The notes under the pieces are model-generated. The model was not told the origin of the DNA, made no database searches, and saw only the letters and a program-made list of their open reading frames with translations. Shown here piece after piece: positions 1-9,219 of a stretch of DNA of 64,000 bases (position 1 is its first letter; the number at the start of each line of letters is the position of its first letter). A program made the translations under genes and the position numbers. Origin of the DNA: Agromyces larvae (GTDB taxonomy: Bacteria; Actinomycetota; Actinomycetes; Actinomycetales; Microbacteriaceae); the NCBI RefSeq assembly GCF_022811705.1, contig NZ_CP094528.1:1426001-1490000 (forward strand), given 5' to 3'.

Positions 1-2380
1 CGTCACCGCGGTCGCCCCCGCCGCCGCGGCCGCCGCCGTTCCCGGGGTCATCCGCAGGCGGCAGGTCGCCGACCTCGGCCGGCGTGGCGGGCGCGGTCGT
101 CTGCTCTGGTGCCGGCGTGTACTGCTGGAACCCGTCGGCACGCCCGACGACCGGGCCGGGACCGAGCTCGCTGAACTCTCCCCCGCCGTACTTCGCCGCC
201 GCGACCGACATCACGATCGGCCACATCCGGTGTCGTGCCGTCGCCGCCTGCCCGCTGGCGAACGAGATGCCGCGCTGGTTGGCGTCGCCGGTCACGCTGA
301 CCACCGCGGCGGCCGTCGCCACCCGCGTGCTCGCGCCCACCATCCAGGTGTCCTTCGCACCGTCGGTCGTGCCGGTCTTGCCGATCAGCGGGACGCGCGG
401 CGAGGTCGCCGCGTTCGACGCACTGCCCGTGCCGCTCGACATGACGCGCCGCAGGCCGTAGTGCATACCGGCCGCCACCTCGGGCACGACCGCTTGGGTG
501 CAGGTCGACTTCGGCGGGGCGATCTCCTGGCCGTCCTTGCCCACGATGCGGTCGATCGCGATCGGCGAGCACGACACGCCGTTGTTCGCGATGCCCGCGA
601 ACGCGATCGCCATGCTGAGCGGGGCGACCTCGTTGGTGCCGATCACCGCCGACGGGACGTGGAGCAGCGGGTCGCCGTCGGCGCGGTGCACGCCGAACGC
701 CTCGGCCTTCTGGGCGATGCCGCACTGGTCGAGCAGCTTCGCCATGCCGAGGAACCCGGTGTTGATCGATCCGATCGTCGACTCGAGCGCGCTGTAGTTG
801 GCACCGGCCTCATTGGCGTCGTTGCGGGGATTCCAGCCGGCGTCGGCGACCTGGGGGCCGAGGCAGCTGTCGCGGAACGCACCCCAGTTGCTCTTGCGCC
901 GCGAGTCGACGCGCTCGCTCAGGCCGTGCCCCTCCGCGAGCCACTGCGCGAGCGTGAACACCTTGTACGAGGATCCGGGCTGGAACCCGCTGGAGCCGCC
1001 GTAGTCGTAGTCGGTGTTGTAGTTGATGCCGGTGTACTCGGGGCGACCGGCGACGACGGCGGGGTCCTGGCTGTACTGCTTGTTCTGCGCCATCGCCAGC
1101 ACGCGACCGGTGCCGACCTCGACGCTCGAGATGACCCCGCCGACATCCCAGCCTGGGTACACCTGCGGAACGTTCTCGGCGATGGCGCGTTCGGCGGCGC
1201 CCTGCAGGTCGAGATCGAGCGTGGTGTAGATCTGGTAGCCGCCGCGGCGGAAGTTCAGGAACCGCTCCTCGGCGTCGTCGCCGAACGCCGGGTCGTTCTC
1301 GAGGATCTGGGTGACGTAGTCGCAGAAGTACGCCGAGCCCCCAGCCGTCTGGCAGCCGGTGCTCGGTTCGGTGATCACCGGCTGGATCGGCGTGGCGACG
1401 GCCTCGTCGTACTCGGCCTGCGTCACCTTGCCCTCGTCGAGCATCTTCTCCAGCATGTAGTCGCGGCGCAGCAGCGTATCGGCGTACCCGTTGGCGGCGC
1501 CGTTCGTCTCGCTCTCGGGCAGATCGAGGCGGAACTTCTGCGGGTTGTTCACGATCGCCATGAGCGCGGCGGCCTGCGCGAGCGTCACATTCGCGGCGGA
1601 CGTCGAGAAGTAGTAGTTCGCCGCCGCCTCGATGCCGTAGACGGTGCCGCCGAACCCGGCGATGTTCAGGTAGCCGAGCAGGATCTCGTCCTTGCTGTAC
1701 CGCTTCTCGACCCCGATCGCGAGGCGCATCTCCTTCAGCTTGCGATCGATGGTGGTCTCGGTCACCTTGTCGTAGCAGGCGAGGCGGGCCTCGTCGAGCT
1801 TCGCCCGCTGCTCGTCGGCCGAGAGCTCCTCCTCCTCGGCCTCCTCGCTGAGCCGTGCGCCCGCGTCGCGTTCGCACTCCTGCACGCGCACGTTCTTCAC
1901 GTACTGCTGGGCGATCGAGGAGCCGCCCTGCGTCTGCCGGCCGGCGGCCGTGGTCAGCGCCGCGCGCACCGTGCCCTGCAGGTCGATCCCGCCGTGGCTG
2001 TAGTACCGGGGGTCCTCGCCGGCGACCGCGGCATCCTTCACGTACTGGCTGACCTGATCCCACCCGACCTCGACGCGGTTCTGGTCGTAGAACGAGGCGA
2101 GGTGCACCGGCGTGCCATCGGAGCTCATCGCATAGATGTCACTCTTCTCGCTGAGCTCGCCGATCTCGAGGTAGCCGGGCAGGTTATCGAAGATCGAGAT
2201 CGTGCTGGATGCGGTGACGCCCACCATTGCGAGTCCCGGTGCCGCGGCCGTCACGACGAGCCCCGCGGCGGCGGCGCTCGCCAGCAGCAGTCCGAGGACG
2301 CCCCCGAGGATGCCGCCGGGTGTCCTCGTCTCGGCGAAGTCGCGGTTGCGCTTGTTGCGCGGCTTCGTCGGACGGGCCAT
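1..2380 (-). CDS. Class A penicillin-binding protein (3' end outside window)
   Basis: Bifunctional peptidoglycan glycosyltransferase/transpeptidase that polymerises and crosslinks the cell wall outside the membrane. About 793 residues are visible. A basic N-terminus is followed by one membrane segment (about 23-55), then a GT51 domain with the catalytic glutamate in AGEDPRYYSHGG (120-130) and GGSSIAQQ (151-158), then a penicillin-binding transpeptidase domain with SSYK (469-472), SIN (537-539) and KTGT (667-670). The tail becomes glycine-rich and leaves the window before a stop. The ATG at 2380 has GGGAGGTG just upstream. All catalytic motifs are intact. The family is certain; which PBP paralogue it is cannot be told. 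Confidence 0.95.
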   Translation of the reverse strand, partial: MARPTKPRNKRNRDFAETRTPGGILGGVLGLLLASAAAAGLVVTAAAPGLAMVGVTASSTISIFDNLPGYLEIGELSEKSDIYAMSSDGTPVHLASFYDQNRVEVGWDQVSQYVKDAAVAGEDPRYYSHGGIDLQGTVRAALTTAAGRQTQGGSSIAQQYVKNVRVQECERDAGARLSEEAEEEELSADEQRAKLDEARLACYDKVTETTIDRKLKEMRLAIGVEKRYSKDEILLGYLNIAGFGGTVYGIEAAANYYFSTSAANVTLAQAAALMAIVNNPQKFRLDLPESETNGAANGYADTLLRRDYMLEKMLDEGKVTQAEYDEAVATPIQPVITEPSTGCQTAGGSAYFCDYVTQILENDPAFGDDAEERFLNFRRGGYQIYTTLDLDLQGAAERAIAENVPQVYPGWDVGGVISSVEVGTGRVLAMAQNKQYSQDPAVVAGRPEYTGINYNTDYDYGGSSGFQPGSSYKVFTLAQWLAEGHGLSERVDSRRKSNWGAFRDSCLGPQVADAGWNPRNDANEAGANYSALESTIGSINTGFLGMAKLLDQCGIAQKAEAFGVHRADGDPLLHVPSAVIGTNEVAPLSMAIAFAGIANNGVSCSPIAIDRIVGKDGQEIAPPKSTCTQAVVPEVAAGMHYGLRRVMSSGTGSASNAATSPRVPLIGKTGTTDGAKDTWMVGASTRVATAAAVVSVTGDANQRGISFASGQAATARHRMWPIVMSVAAAKYGGGEFSELGPGPVVGRADGFQQYTPAPEQTTAPATPAEVGDLPPADDPGNGGGRGGGGDRGD

Positions 2381-2531
2381 GCGCACCTCCCCCGGTGGAT
2401 CTGTCGGCACGGGACGCCGGCGAGCGTCCGCGGCGTCCTCCTCCATGCAACATCAGCGGGGGCGGCTTGTCCAGCCGTCGGAGGGCGGGGCCGGCGTGAC
2501 GGATGCCGCGACGGAGGTGTACCGTCACGGC

Positions 2532-3077
2532 ATGGGGGACGCGCAGGGGGCGCGTGCGACCGAGCCCGCGGTCGGGCGCGGCAGCGCCGGTGCGGCGCGC
2601 ACGTTCGTCGACGTCGCCTTCACCGACCACGGCGTGCACGGCGTGGTGCTGGTGAGCGCGCTGACCGCGATCGGGTGGCACTTCGACACCGACCTCGAGG
2701 TGCTCGGGTTCATCGTGGGGTCGGTCGTCGTGCTGTGGCTCACGCATGTGTACGCCGCGGTCGTCGCCGGGCGACGCACCCCCGCCGGACGCGGGATCGC
2801 GCTCTGGCGGGCGGTGCTCTCGGCGGCCGCGCACACGGCAGGTCTGCTGCTGGCCATGCTGCTGCCGGTGTTCTTCCTGCTGCTCGCGGTGATCGGCCTC
2901 GTCGACGAGTACGTCGCGTACTACCTCGCCCTCTGGGTCGGCGTCGCCGAGCTCGCGGTGATGGGCTGGCTGAACTCGGCCCGCCCCGGCAATCCCTGGT
3001 GGATGCGCACGCTGGGCGCGCTCGTCACGGCCGGCTTCGGCGTTGCGGTCATCTGGCTCGGCACGCTCGTGCACTGA
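2532..3077 (+). CDS. Hypothetical membrane protein, 181 aa
   Basis: Integral membrane protein with about four hydrophobic segments: residues 37-52, 56-76, 93-120 and 160-178. No enzymatic motif was recognised. The frame is open further upstream but would run into the divergent PBP gene, so the ATG at 2532 is preferred; GGAGG lies about 14 nt upstream. It is divergent from the PBP gene and ends at a hairpin shared with the converging gene. The coding frame has the G/C third-position bias of its neighbours. Function unknown. Confidence 0.75.
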   Translation: MGDAQGARATEPAVGRGSAGAARTFVDVAFTDHGVHGVVLVSALTAIGWHFDTDLEVLGFIVGSVVVLWLTHVYAAVVAGRRTPAGRGIALWRAVLSAAAHTAGLLLAMLLPVFFLLLAVIGLVDEYVAYYLALWVGVAELAVMGWLNSARPGNPWWMRTLGALVTAGFGVAVIWLGTLVH

Positions 3078-3095
3078 CACGCTCGTGCACTGAAT

Positions 3096-3127
3096 CGGAT
3101 GCCTCGCGCGCGAGCCCGCGGCATCCG
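3096..3127. terminator. Bidirectional hairpin between converging genes
   Basis: An 8-bp perfect stem, CGGATGCC paired with GGCATCCG, encloses a GC-rich 16-nt loop. It sits between two converging genes and has no clear U-tract, as is common for actinobacterial terminators. Confidence 0.5.
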
Positions 3128-3141
3128 ACCGCCCTGGTCGT

Positions 3142-3720
3142 CTACGCTCCCGTGCCCGCTCGACGCACCGCGTCGCGGAGCCCGTCGAGCGCGACCGGAT
3201 CGACCAGTTCGCGTATGGCGGTGAGGCTGATCGACGACGCGCCGAGATCCTCGAGGGTGCGCTTCGGGAGCACCCAGAACCGCCACGGCCGCAGGTCGAG
3301 CGGGTCGTAGGCCTCATGGCTCGTCGAGGTCTGCACGGCGAAGACGTAGACGTCGCCGCGATGGGTGGCCACGCCCGAGTATCCGGTGCGCGGATGCCAC
3401 GACTGACCGCGCAACCCGGTGAAGACGATGCGCGCGAGCTGACGTTGATCCCACGCCTGCAGGAAGGCGGCGGATTTCACCACGATCGCCAGATCCTCCC
3501 AGCGGAGGTCGACATCGTCCCACTCGACGCGCGTGGCGCGCATGCCCAGTGCACGGGCGACGAGGAACTCGGCCAGCAGGGCGCGAACCGTGTTCGTGCG
3601 CAGATCGGGGGCGGCGTAACGCCAGAAATCGATGACCTGCGCGTTTAATCCGACGAAGTCCTCATCGCCGTCGAGGGCGGGCAGGGCTGTCGGGACCAGC
3701 CAGTCGATCTGCTGCTGCAT
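3142..3720 (-). CDS. Hypothetical protein, possible PD-(D/E)XK-like fold
   Basis: A 192-residue soluble protein with no signal peptide. The stretch VRALLAEFLVARALG followed by EWDDVDL and then IVVKSAAFLQAWDQ resembles a restriction-endonuclease-like family in which the usual core is D...(E)VKSaayLQ.W. Here the acidic residue expected before VK is a valine, so catalysis may be lost or the resemblance may be only structural. The chosen ATG at 3720 lies immediately after AGGGA; an in-frame TTG at 3774 is possible but has no better ribosome site. The fold assignment is inferred from motif spacing only. Confidence 0.7.
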   Translation of the reverse strand: MQQQIDWLVPTALPALDGDEDFVGLNAQVIDFWRYAAPDLRTNTVRALLAEFLVARALGMRATRVEWDDVDLRWEDLAIVVKSAAFLQAWDQRQLARIVFTGLRGQSWHPRTGYSGVATHRGDVYVFAVQTSTSHEAYDPLDLRPWRFWVLPKRTLEDLGASSISLTAIRELVDPVALDGLRDAVRRAGTGA

Positions 3721-3819
3721 TCCCTGAGGATAGCCAGGCGGGTCACCCCCGGTCTGCCCCGCAACAGGGGGCAATCGCGGGTGCGAGGCATCCGATGCTC
3801 GCGATCGTGGAACGCCGAA

Positions 3820-3854
3820 GAGGCGAGGCGCCCGCGTCGCGGTCGCCTCGCCTC
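3820..3854 (-). terminator. Hairpin after the lipoprotein gene
   Basis: A perfect 11-bp stem (GAGGCGAGGCG with CGCCTCGCCTC) and 13-nt loop lie about 35 bp beyond the stop codon of the lipoprotein gene on the minus strand. Confidence 0.65.
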
Positions 3855-3888
3855 CCCGGGGATCCGTTTCGGAGTCCGGGCGTGACGG

Positions 3889-4548
3889 TCAGCTCTTCAG
3901 GAAGACCGGCTCGCCGCCGTACTGGCTGAACGGGTTGTCGTCGAGGGCCGACGGGCCGGTGTAGAGGATGCCGCCGATCTGGTCGCCGCCGTCGACCCAC
4001 GCGCCGACGACGCAGCTCGTGATGCTCTCGGTGCCGGCGTCGAACTCCTTGGAGAAGGACTCGCTGGGGCAGTCGTCCCAGCCGATGACCGAGACTTCCT
4101 GGGCCGGCTGGCCGGTGACGGTGGCCGGGATGAAGCTGGTGTAGTCGGCATCGAAGGCGATCTCGGCACCGTCGATCTTCCGCTGCTCGAACTGGAGCAG
4201 CACGACGTTGTACCCCTTCAGCTGCGGGATCTCCGCGACGAGCAGGTCGACCTGCGCGGGAGTCGCCGGGGTGCTGCTCAGCAACCGGGCCTGGATCGTG
4301 GCGGACGCGTCGTCGTAGTTCACGAACGTGTAGGTGAACCACTCGCCGTTCTCGATGACGTCGCCGGGCTGGGCGACCCCGCCGGCCGTGGCATCGGTCG
4401 AGATGTCGGTCGACTCCTCGGTCTCTTCGGTCTCGGCGGGCGCATCGACGACCTTCTCGGTCGGCTGCGGGGTCGGCAGCGTGATGCAGCCCGTGAGGCC
4501 GAGGCTGAGCGCTCCAGCGAGCACGACGGGCAGGACGATCTTCTTCAT
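3889..4548 (-). CDS. Putative secreted lipoprotein, 219 aa
   Basis: The N-terminus MKKIVLPVVLAGALSLGLTGC is a lipoprotein signal peptide with lipobox LTGC, so Cys21 should be acylated and the protein anchored on the outer face of the membrane. An acidic Thr/Glu/Ser-rich linker (about 30-55) precedes a globular domain with two cysteines (in DDCPSES and TSCVVG) that could form a disulphide. No enzymatic motif is evident. The ATG has AGGAG eight bases upstream. It is followed by a strong terminator, so it is probably monocistronic. Function unknown. Confidence 0.88.
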   Translation of the reverse strand: MKKIVLPVVLAGALSLGLTGCITLPTPQPTEKVVDAPAETEETEESTDISTDATAGGVAQPGDVIENGEWFTYTFVNYDDASATIQARLLSSTPATPAQVDLLVAEIPQLKGYNVVLLQFEQRKIDGAEIAFDADYTSFIPATVTGQPAQEVSVIGWDDCPSESFSKEFDAGTESITSCVVGAWVDGGDQIGGILYTGPSALDDNPFSQYGGEPVFLKS

Positions 4549-5005
4549 GCTTGGTTTCTCCTGTGACTTCGAGACCTTCGTCGGCGACGCAGTGGCGAAC
4601 GCCATCGACGAGACGACCGCGGTCGATTCGTCGGGCGTGGGGCTGTCCACTCGGGAGCTGCCGCATCGGGGCGTCGTCGGCGAGGGCGCGAAGGTCGAAT
4701 CCGCTCGGCCTGGGACTCCCTGTGCGTCGGACGTCGATGCGGAACCCAGCGCGCAGCCCCGCTCCGGCATCCAGCGCGCGACAGCATCGCGAGCGTATCG
4801 GGTGGTGACGGCGGTGGCGACGGGGACGACTCCCCATCGACTCGACGGCTCCGGTCACGATAGGAGTCGGCGGCGCGACCTCGCCCGCGGAGAGTCCGTC
4901 CGCGCCTGGTGAGGCGTCGTCATCCGCCACGAGTCGGCCGTGGGCGGCGGTGGCTCGCGGCGGGGAACGGCCGCGGTGGGGGCGCGGTGCCGTACATTGC
5001 CCTAC
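4549..5005. other. Gene-poor stretch of 457 bp
   Basis: This lies between two divergent genes. Several frames are open because of high GC, but none has a start, ribosome site and protein-like composition together. The promoters of both flanking genes should be here; no clear -10/-35 pair was recognised. Confidence 0.4.
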
Positions 5006-5464
5006 GTGGACCTGTCCGACATCCTCGCAGCCATCGGTATCGTCCTTCTCGCGCTCGGCGGCGGGACGTTCTGGTCGTTCTCGACCGGCGTGATGCCCGG
5101 TCTGGGCCGTACCGACGATCAGACGTTCGTGTCGTCGATGAGATCGATCAATCGTGCCGTGGTGAACCCGCTGTTCCTGTTGCCGATCTTCCTGCCGCCG
5201 CTGCCGCTGGTGTGGGCAGGTCTCATCGACCTGGATGGCCCGCGCGGATGGTTGCTCGTCGCTGCCGGCGTCGTCTTCTTCTGCGGAGCGGTCATCGTGA
5301 CCGTCGGCGGGAACGTCCCGTTGAACACCGCGCTGGAGCAGTCATCGTCGTCTCCATCCGCTTCGCGCGTCGCGTTCGAACGCCGCTGGAACGTGTTGAA
5401 CGGGGTGCGTTCGGTCTCGTCCGTCGCCTCGATCGTGCTGGCGGTGCTCGCGCTTGCAGTCTGA
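5006..5464 (+). CDS. DUF1772-like membrane protein
   Basis: About 152 residues with four hydrophobic segments (near 5-30, 54-74, 80-105 and 132-152). The pattern of an N-terminal membrane helix with GTFWSFSTGVMPGL, a conserved RSINRAVVNPLF and the later NVPLNTALE resembles the DUF1772/anthrone-oxygenase-like family, typically small four-helix membrane proteins of unknown bacterial role. Start is uncertain: the GTG at 5006 best matches the family's N-terminus but has a weak ribosome site, and in-frame GTGs at 4940 and 4976 are possible. Its 3' end abuts the broken integrase gene on the other strand. Confidence 0.72.
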   Translation: MDLSDILAAIGIVLLALGGGTFWSFSTGVMPGLGRTDDQTFVSSMRSINRAVVNPLFLLPIFLPPLPLVWAGLIDLDGPRGWLLVAAGVVFFCGAVIVTVGGNVPLNTALEQSSSSPSASRVAFERRWNVLNGVRSVSSVASIVLAVLALAV

Positions 5465-5911
5465 GCCTCGAGCTCGCGGTTCTTCGGCGGCGCGTTCGTT
5501 GGCGAGGATGTGCTGGATCATTCGGTCGCAGCGGCCGACGGTGAGCTGCTCGAAGCGCACAGCGCCGTACCGGGGAACGATGATCTTCCGCGCGGCGGTC
5601 TCGTCCGCCTCGAAGGTCGAGAAACTGAGGCTTCCCGCCTGCGCCCTGCTGCGAACTTGTTCGAGCCCGAGTTCGACGCCTTCGGCGATCGTGTTGCGCG
5701 GAGTGAGTCCGCTGCCGCCGCCGGCACTGAAGCGGGCGGCCTTCCGCTCGAGGTCCGCGCGCGCCTCTTCTTCGGTGTCGCCGCTCGCGCGCAGCCGCTG
5801 CAGGGCGCCGCTGTCGTCTCTGGTCGCTCCGCGGGCCTGATAGCGACCGCTGGCGAGGCGCGTGACGCTGACCGCGCCGAGCTCGCCGGGTGAGGTTCGG
5901 GGCCTAGCCAT
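5342..5911 (-). pseudogene. Truncated tyrosine integrase (relic)
   Basis: The first ~145 residues of this frame match the front half of a phage/ICE tyrosine recombinase. There is an arm-binding region (SVTRLASGRYQARGATRDD then a DTEEEARADLERKAA helix) and a SAM-like core-binding domain (TIAEGVELGLEQVRSR... IIVPRYGAVRFEQLTVGRCDRMIQHILAN). Resemblance stops near 5465, where the frame runs antisense into the neighbouring DUF1772 gene. The whole catalytic domain (R...HxxR...Y) is absent. The gene start overlaps the excisionase-like gene by 8 bp, the classic xis-int arrangement. It is a remnant of an element once integrated at the adjacent tRNA-Gln. Confidence 0.78.
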
Positions 5912-6101
5912 GTCGCTGGTCCCCCACCCATCTGAGGACATCGGCGAGCTCGTAGCGCGCATGCCGACCGAGGTTCAGGAACGGCGGGCCGGCGGGCGTG
6001 AGCCGCCAGTCCTCGAGCGTGCGTTCCGGGAGCCGCAGGAGCTCCGAGAGGTCGTGCTGCGTGAGGAAGGAGGGAGCCGTCTGCGTCGTCGTCTCGTTCA
6101 T
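5904..6101 (-). CDS. Excisionase-like helix-turn-helix protein
   Basis: A 65-residue protein with an HTH_17/MerR-type winged helix: SFLTQHDLSELLRLPERTLEDWR followed by PPFLNLGRHARYELADVLRWV. Such proteins bind the recombination-site arms and bias the integrase toward excision. The ATG at 6101 was chosen because residues upstream of it are not protein-like. It sits between tRNA-Gln and the integrase fragment and overlaps the latter by 8 bp. The reading frame is intact, but without a functional integrase it is probably vestigial. Confidence 0.75.
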   Translation of the reverse strand: MNETTTQTAPSFLTQHDLSELLRLPERTLEDWRLTPAGPPFLNLGRHARYELADVLRWVGDQRHG

Positions 6102-6297
6102 GCACACGAGGTGCGCGCGACAGGTCCGCAACCAGCGGGATGCCTCGTGGCTGGCTCGTCGCGACCAGTACAACCGTTCGCAGATGGGAGCACGACGAGG
6201 GTTTCTGGTCCCGTTTCTGGTCGTTCGACCTCGATCGGGACGGACGAGAAGGATGGGCAAAGGGTGACTTCGCCGCGGAATCCTGCGCCTCTTACAG

Positions 6298-6369
6298 CTG
6301 GGGTACCTGGACTCGAACCAAGAACAACTGAACCAGAATCAGCCGTGTTGCCAATTACACCATACCCCA
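6298..6369 (-). tRNA. tRNA-Gln (CTG anticodon)
   Basis: A 72-nt cloverleaf on the minus strand. The acceptor strand TGGGGTA pairs with TACCCCA, with discriminator G. The T-loop contains GTTCGAGTCC and the anticodon region reads GATTCTGGTTC, giving CUG. CCA is not encoded. The relic xis/int pair lies just beyond its 3' end, as expected for an element that used this tRNA as attB. Confidence 0.95.
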
Positions 6370-6589
6370 ATGGCCCTGAACCGCGTCCCGGGCCGACAAG
6401 TAACTCTAGCCCACGGCGTGGCACCGGCCAAATCGAGCGAGGCTCGATTCGGGAGACGGCGAGGGCGGCGTCGAAGGCGGGTCACCAGGTCTCGAAACGC
6501 GTCCGACCCCGCCGGGCGCTCCTCGACCAGCCAGCCACCAGCGCACCCAGCGAGCCGCCAGCGCGGCCGCCCGCGTCAGCTCAGCCGCG

Positions 6590-8104
6590 TCAGCCCAGCC
6601 GCGCCTGCAAACCCGCGATCCGCTCGAGCGAGTCGATCTTGCCGAGGATCTGCATCGACTCGAACAGCGGCGGCGACACGCGTCGGCCCGACACGGCGAC
6701 CCGTACGGGCGTGAACGCGACGCGCGGCTTCAGCCCGAGGCCGTCGATGAGCGCGGCGCGCAGCGCCTCCTCGATCTCGGCCGTCGCCCACGACTCAGCA
6801 GGCACCCGCTCGAGCGCATCGGCAGCGGCGGCCAAGACCGAAGGCGCGTCGGCCGGCAGCGACGCCACAGCTGCGTCGTCGTACGTCAGCCCCGAGGCAT
6901 CCGTGAACAGGAAGCCCAGCATGCCGGGCGCCTCGCCGAGCAGGCCGATGCGCTCCTGCACCAAGGGCGCAGCCGACGCGAGGATCGCCTCGTCAGCCGC
7001 CGAAAGCGGCCCCGAGACCACGCCGGCAGCAGCGAGGTACGGAACGACGCGGGCGGCGAAGTCGGCGGGGTCGAGCAGGCGGATGTGGTCGCCGTTGATC
7101 GCCTCGGCCTTCTTCTGGTCGAAGCGGGCGGGGTTCGGGTTGACGTTCGCCACGTCGAAGGCGGCGACGAGCTCGTCGCGGCTGAACACGTCGCGGTCGG
7201 CCGAGAACCCCCAGCCGAGCAGCGCGAGGTAGTTGAGCAGCCCTTCGGGGATGAACCCGCGGTCGCGGTGGTGGAAGAGGTTCGATTCGGGGTCGCGCTT
7301 GCTCAGCTTCTTGTTGCCCTCGCCCATGACGTACGGCAGGTGGCCGAAGCGGGGCACGAAATCGGACACGCCGATGTCGATGAGCGCCCGGTAGAGGGCG
7401 ATCTGGCGCGGCGTCGACGAGAGCAGGTCTTCGCCGCGCAGCACGTGGGTGATGCCCATGAGCGCGTCGTCGACGGGGTTCACGAACGTGTAGAGCGGCG
7501 CGCCGTTGGGTCGCACGACGACGAAGTCGATGGTCGAGCCGACCGGGAAGTCGATGCGGCCGCGCACCAGGTCGTCGAACCCGAGGTCGACCTCGGGCAC
7601 CCGCAGGCGCAGCGCGGGCCGGCGCCCTTCGGCGCGGAAGGCGGCGCGCTGCTCCTCGGTCAGCGTCCGGTCGAAGTTGTCGTAGCCGAGCTGCTTGGCA
7701 CGCCCGGCCGCCTCGTTGCGGGCGTCGATCTCCTCGGCGGTGGAGTAGCTCTCGTACAGGTGGCCGGCGGCCTTCAGCCGCTCGATGAGGTCGGCGTAGA
7801 TCTCGCTGCGCTGCGACTGCCGGTACGGCGCGTGGGGGCCGCCGACGTTCACGCCTTCGTCCCAGTCGAGGCCGAGCCAGGTGAGCGCGTCGATGATCTG
7901 CTCGTAGCTCTCTTCGCTGTCGCGCGCGGCGTCGGTGTCTTCGATGCGGAATACGAAGGTGCCGCCGGTGTGGCGGGCGTACGCCCAGTTGAACAGGGCG
8001 GTGCGGACGAGCCCCACGTGCGGGGTGCCGGTGGGCGACGGGCAGAAGCGGACGCGGACGTCGCTGCCGGTGGCGGTGGTCGTGGGGTGCGCGGTGTCAG
8101 ACAT
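6590..8104 (-). CDS. gltX: Glutamyl-tRNA synthetase
   Basis: Charges tRNA-Glu with glutamate, and possibly also tRNA-Gln in the amidotransferase route usual for actinobacteria. The 504 residues are normal for bacterial GluRS. The class I signatures are present: [19 protein letters not shown] (HIGH-type motif, about 17-35) and KKLSKRD (KMSKS-type, about 250). The ATG at 8104 is preceded by GGGAAG. The start overlaps the end of the lysR gene by 8 bp, so the two are probably cotranscribed and translationally coupled. The nearby tRNA-Gln is on the same strand downstream. Confidence 0.97.
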   Translation of the reverse strand: MSDTAHPTTTATGSDVRVRFCPSPTGTPHVGLVRTALFNWAYARHTGGTFVFRIEDTDAARDSEESYEQIIDALTWLGLDWDEGVNVGGPHAPYRQSQRSEIYADLIERLKAAGHLYESYSTAEEIDARNEAAGRAKQLGYDNFDRTLTEEQRAAFRAEGRRPALRLRVPEVDLGFDDLVRGRIDFPVGSTIDFVVVRPNGAPLYTFVNPVDDALMGITHVLRGEDLLSSTPRQIALYRALIDIGVSDFVPRFGHLPYVMGEGNKKLSKRDPESNLFHHRDRGFIPEGLLNYLALLGWGFSADRDVFSRDELVAAFDVANVNPNPARFDQKKAEAINGDHIRLLDPADFAARVVPYLAAAGVVSGPLSAADEAILASAAPLVQERIGLLGEAPGMLGFLFTDASGLTYDDAAVASLPADAPSVLAAAADALERVPAESWATAEIEEALRAALIDGLGLKPRVAFTPVRVAVSGRRVSPPLFESMQILGKIDSLERIAGLQARLG

Positions 8105-9137
8105 CGCTTCCCATCGTATCGAGCACGCCGGCGGCACCGATCGCGCCCGCGGCATCGATCGACCCGGCTGGATCGACCGCCCCCACCGTCGGGCGCGCGG
8201 CCTCCAGCGCGCGCATCGCGGCGGCGACGGCGGGCACGCGCGCGCCGCCGCGGGCGGTCACCAGGTGCAGCGACCGTTCGTCGCCTCGGGCGGTGGGCCG
8301 GGTGACGACGCCGGGATGCCGCGGCGAGGCCGCGAGCGCGAGCCCGGGCAGCAACGCCACTCCGAGCCCCTCGGCGACCATGCCTTCGACGGCGACGAAG
8401 TTGTCGGTCTCCACGACGATGCGCGGCACGAATCCGGCGTCGTCGGCGAGGTCGAGCAGGTGCCCGCGGCAGCGGGGGCATCCGGCGATCCACGGTTCGT
8501 GTGCGAGGGTCGCGAGGTCGACGACCTCGTCGGTCGCGGCCGGATGCTCCGCCGGCAGCACGACCCGTACGGGCTCGCGCCCGAACTCGTGCACGTCGAG
8601 CCCGCGCGCACTCTCGCGGTGCGGATCGTCACGGTCGCCGGGGTAGCTGAACGTCACGGCGAGGTCGGCCCGGTCGGCGCGTACCGCGGCGACCGCCTCG
8701 GGCGGCTCGGCTTCGACGTAGGTGACGGTGAGCCCCGGATGCGTGCGGCCGAGTTCGGCGATGAGCCGCGGCACGAGGGTCGCCGATGCCGACGGGAACG
8801 CGACGAGCCGCACCCGCCCGGCGCGCAGGCCCCGCAGGGCCGCCAGTTCGCCCGCAGCGGCTTCGAGGGCGGTCGCGACCGCGTGCGCGTGCCGGGCGAG
8901 CACCCGGCCGGCTTCGGTCAGGCGGATGCCGCGGCCCGCGCGCTGCACGAGGACGACGCCCGTTCGTTCCTCGAACCGCCGCAACTGCTGGCTCACCGCG
9001 GGCTGGCTGTAGCCGAGCGCCGTCGCGGCCGCGGTGAGCGAGCCGTGTTCGGCGATCGCCCGGACCACGCGCACGGTCTGCACGTCGATCGCGGCGAGCA
9101 GATCGGCGACGAGTTCGTCGGTCGTGGCATCCGTCAT
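8097..9137 (-). CDS. LysR-family transcriptional regulator
   Basis: 346 residues. An N-terminal winged helix (about 20-78: [39 protein letters not shown]) is followed by a periplasmic-binding-protein-like effector domain (about 105-300) containing [26 protein letters not shown] cysteine pair near residue 220 is unusual and could be redox- or metal-responsive (inference). The C-terminal ~30 residues are an Ala/Gly/Asp-rich tail that overlaps gltX by 8 bp. It is divergent from a broken class V aminotransferase gene, its likely original target, and an inverted repeat lies between them. Confidence 0.92.
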   Translation of the reverse strand: MTDATTDELVADLLAAIDVQTVRVVRAIAEHGSLTAAATALGYSQPAVSQQLRRFEERTGVVLVQRAGRGIRLTEAGRVLARHAHAVATALEAAAGELAALRGLRAGRVRLVAFPSASATLVPRLIAELGRTHPGLTVTYVEAEPPEAVAAVRADRADLAVTFSYPGDRDDPHRESARGLDVHEFGREPVRVVLPAEHPAATDEVVDLATLAHEPWIAGCPRCRGHLLDLADDAGFVPRIVVETDNFVAVEGMVAEGLGVALLPGLALAASPRHPGVVTRPTARGDERSLHLVTARGGARVPAVAAAMRALEAARPTVGAVDPAGSIDAAGAIGAAGVLDTMGSDV

Positions 9138-9160
9138 CGCTGAATCATAATGGTGCGTTA

Positions 9161-9174
9161 TTCGAACCATCGAA
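9161..9174. promoter_or_regulatory. Inverted repeat, candidate LysR operator
   Basis: TTCGA-N4-TCGAA is a perfect dyad in the gap between the divergent lysR and aminotransferase genes. TCGAATG recurs at 9187-9193, giving a second half-site. The position fits autoregulation plus control of the divergent gene. Confidence 0.45.
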
Positions 9175-9219
9175 TGCCTGCGGTTGTCGAATGGAACCTC
9201 TCCCCCCGAAACTGATCGC

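Noticed and set aside
230..3310. A 1026-codon open frame on the plus strand
   Set aside because: It is antisense to the complete PBP gene and is Arg/Ala/Gly-rich without any domain; a consequence of high GC.
3743..4930. Minus-strand 395-codon frame overlapping the lipoprotein gene
   Set aside because: The lipoprotein frame has a signal peptide, ribosome site and terminator; the longer frame has none.
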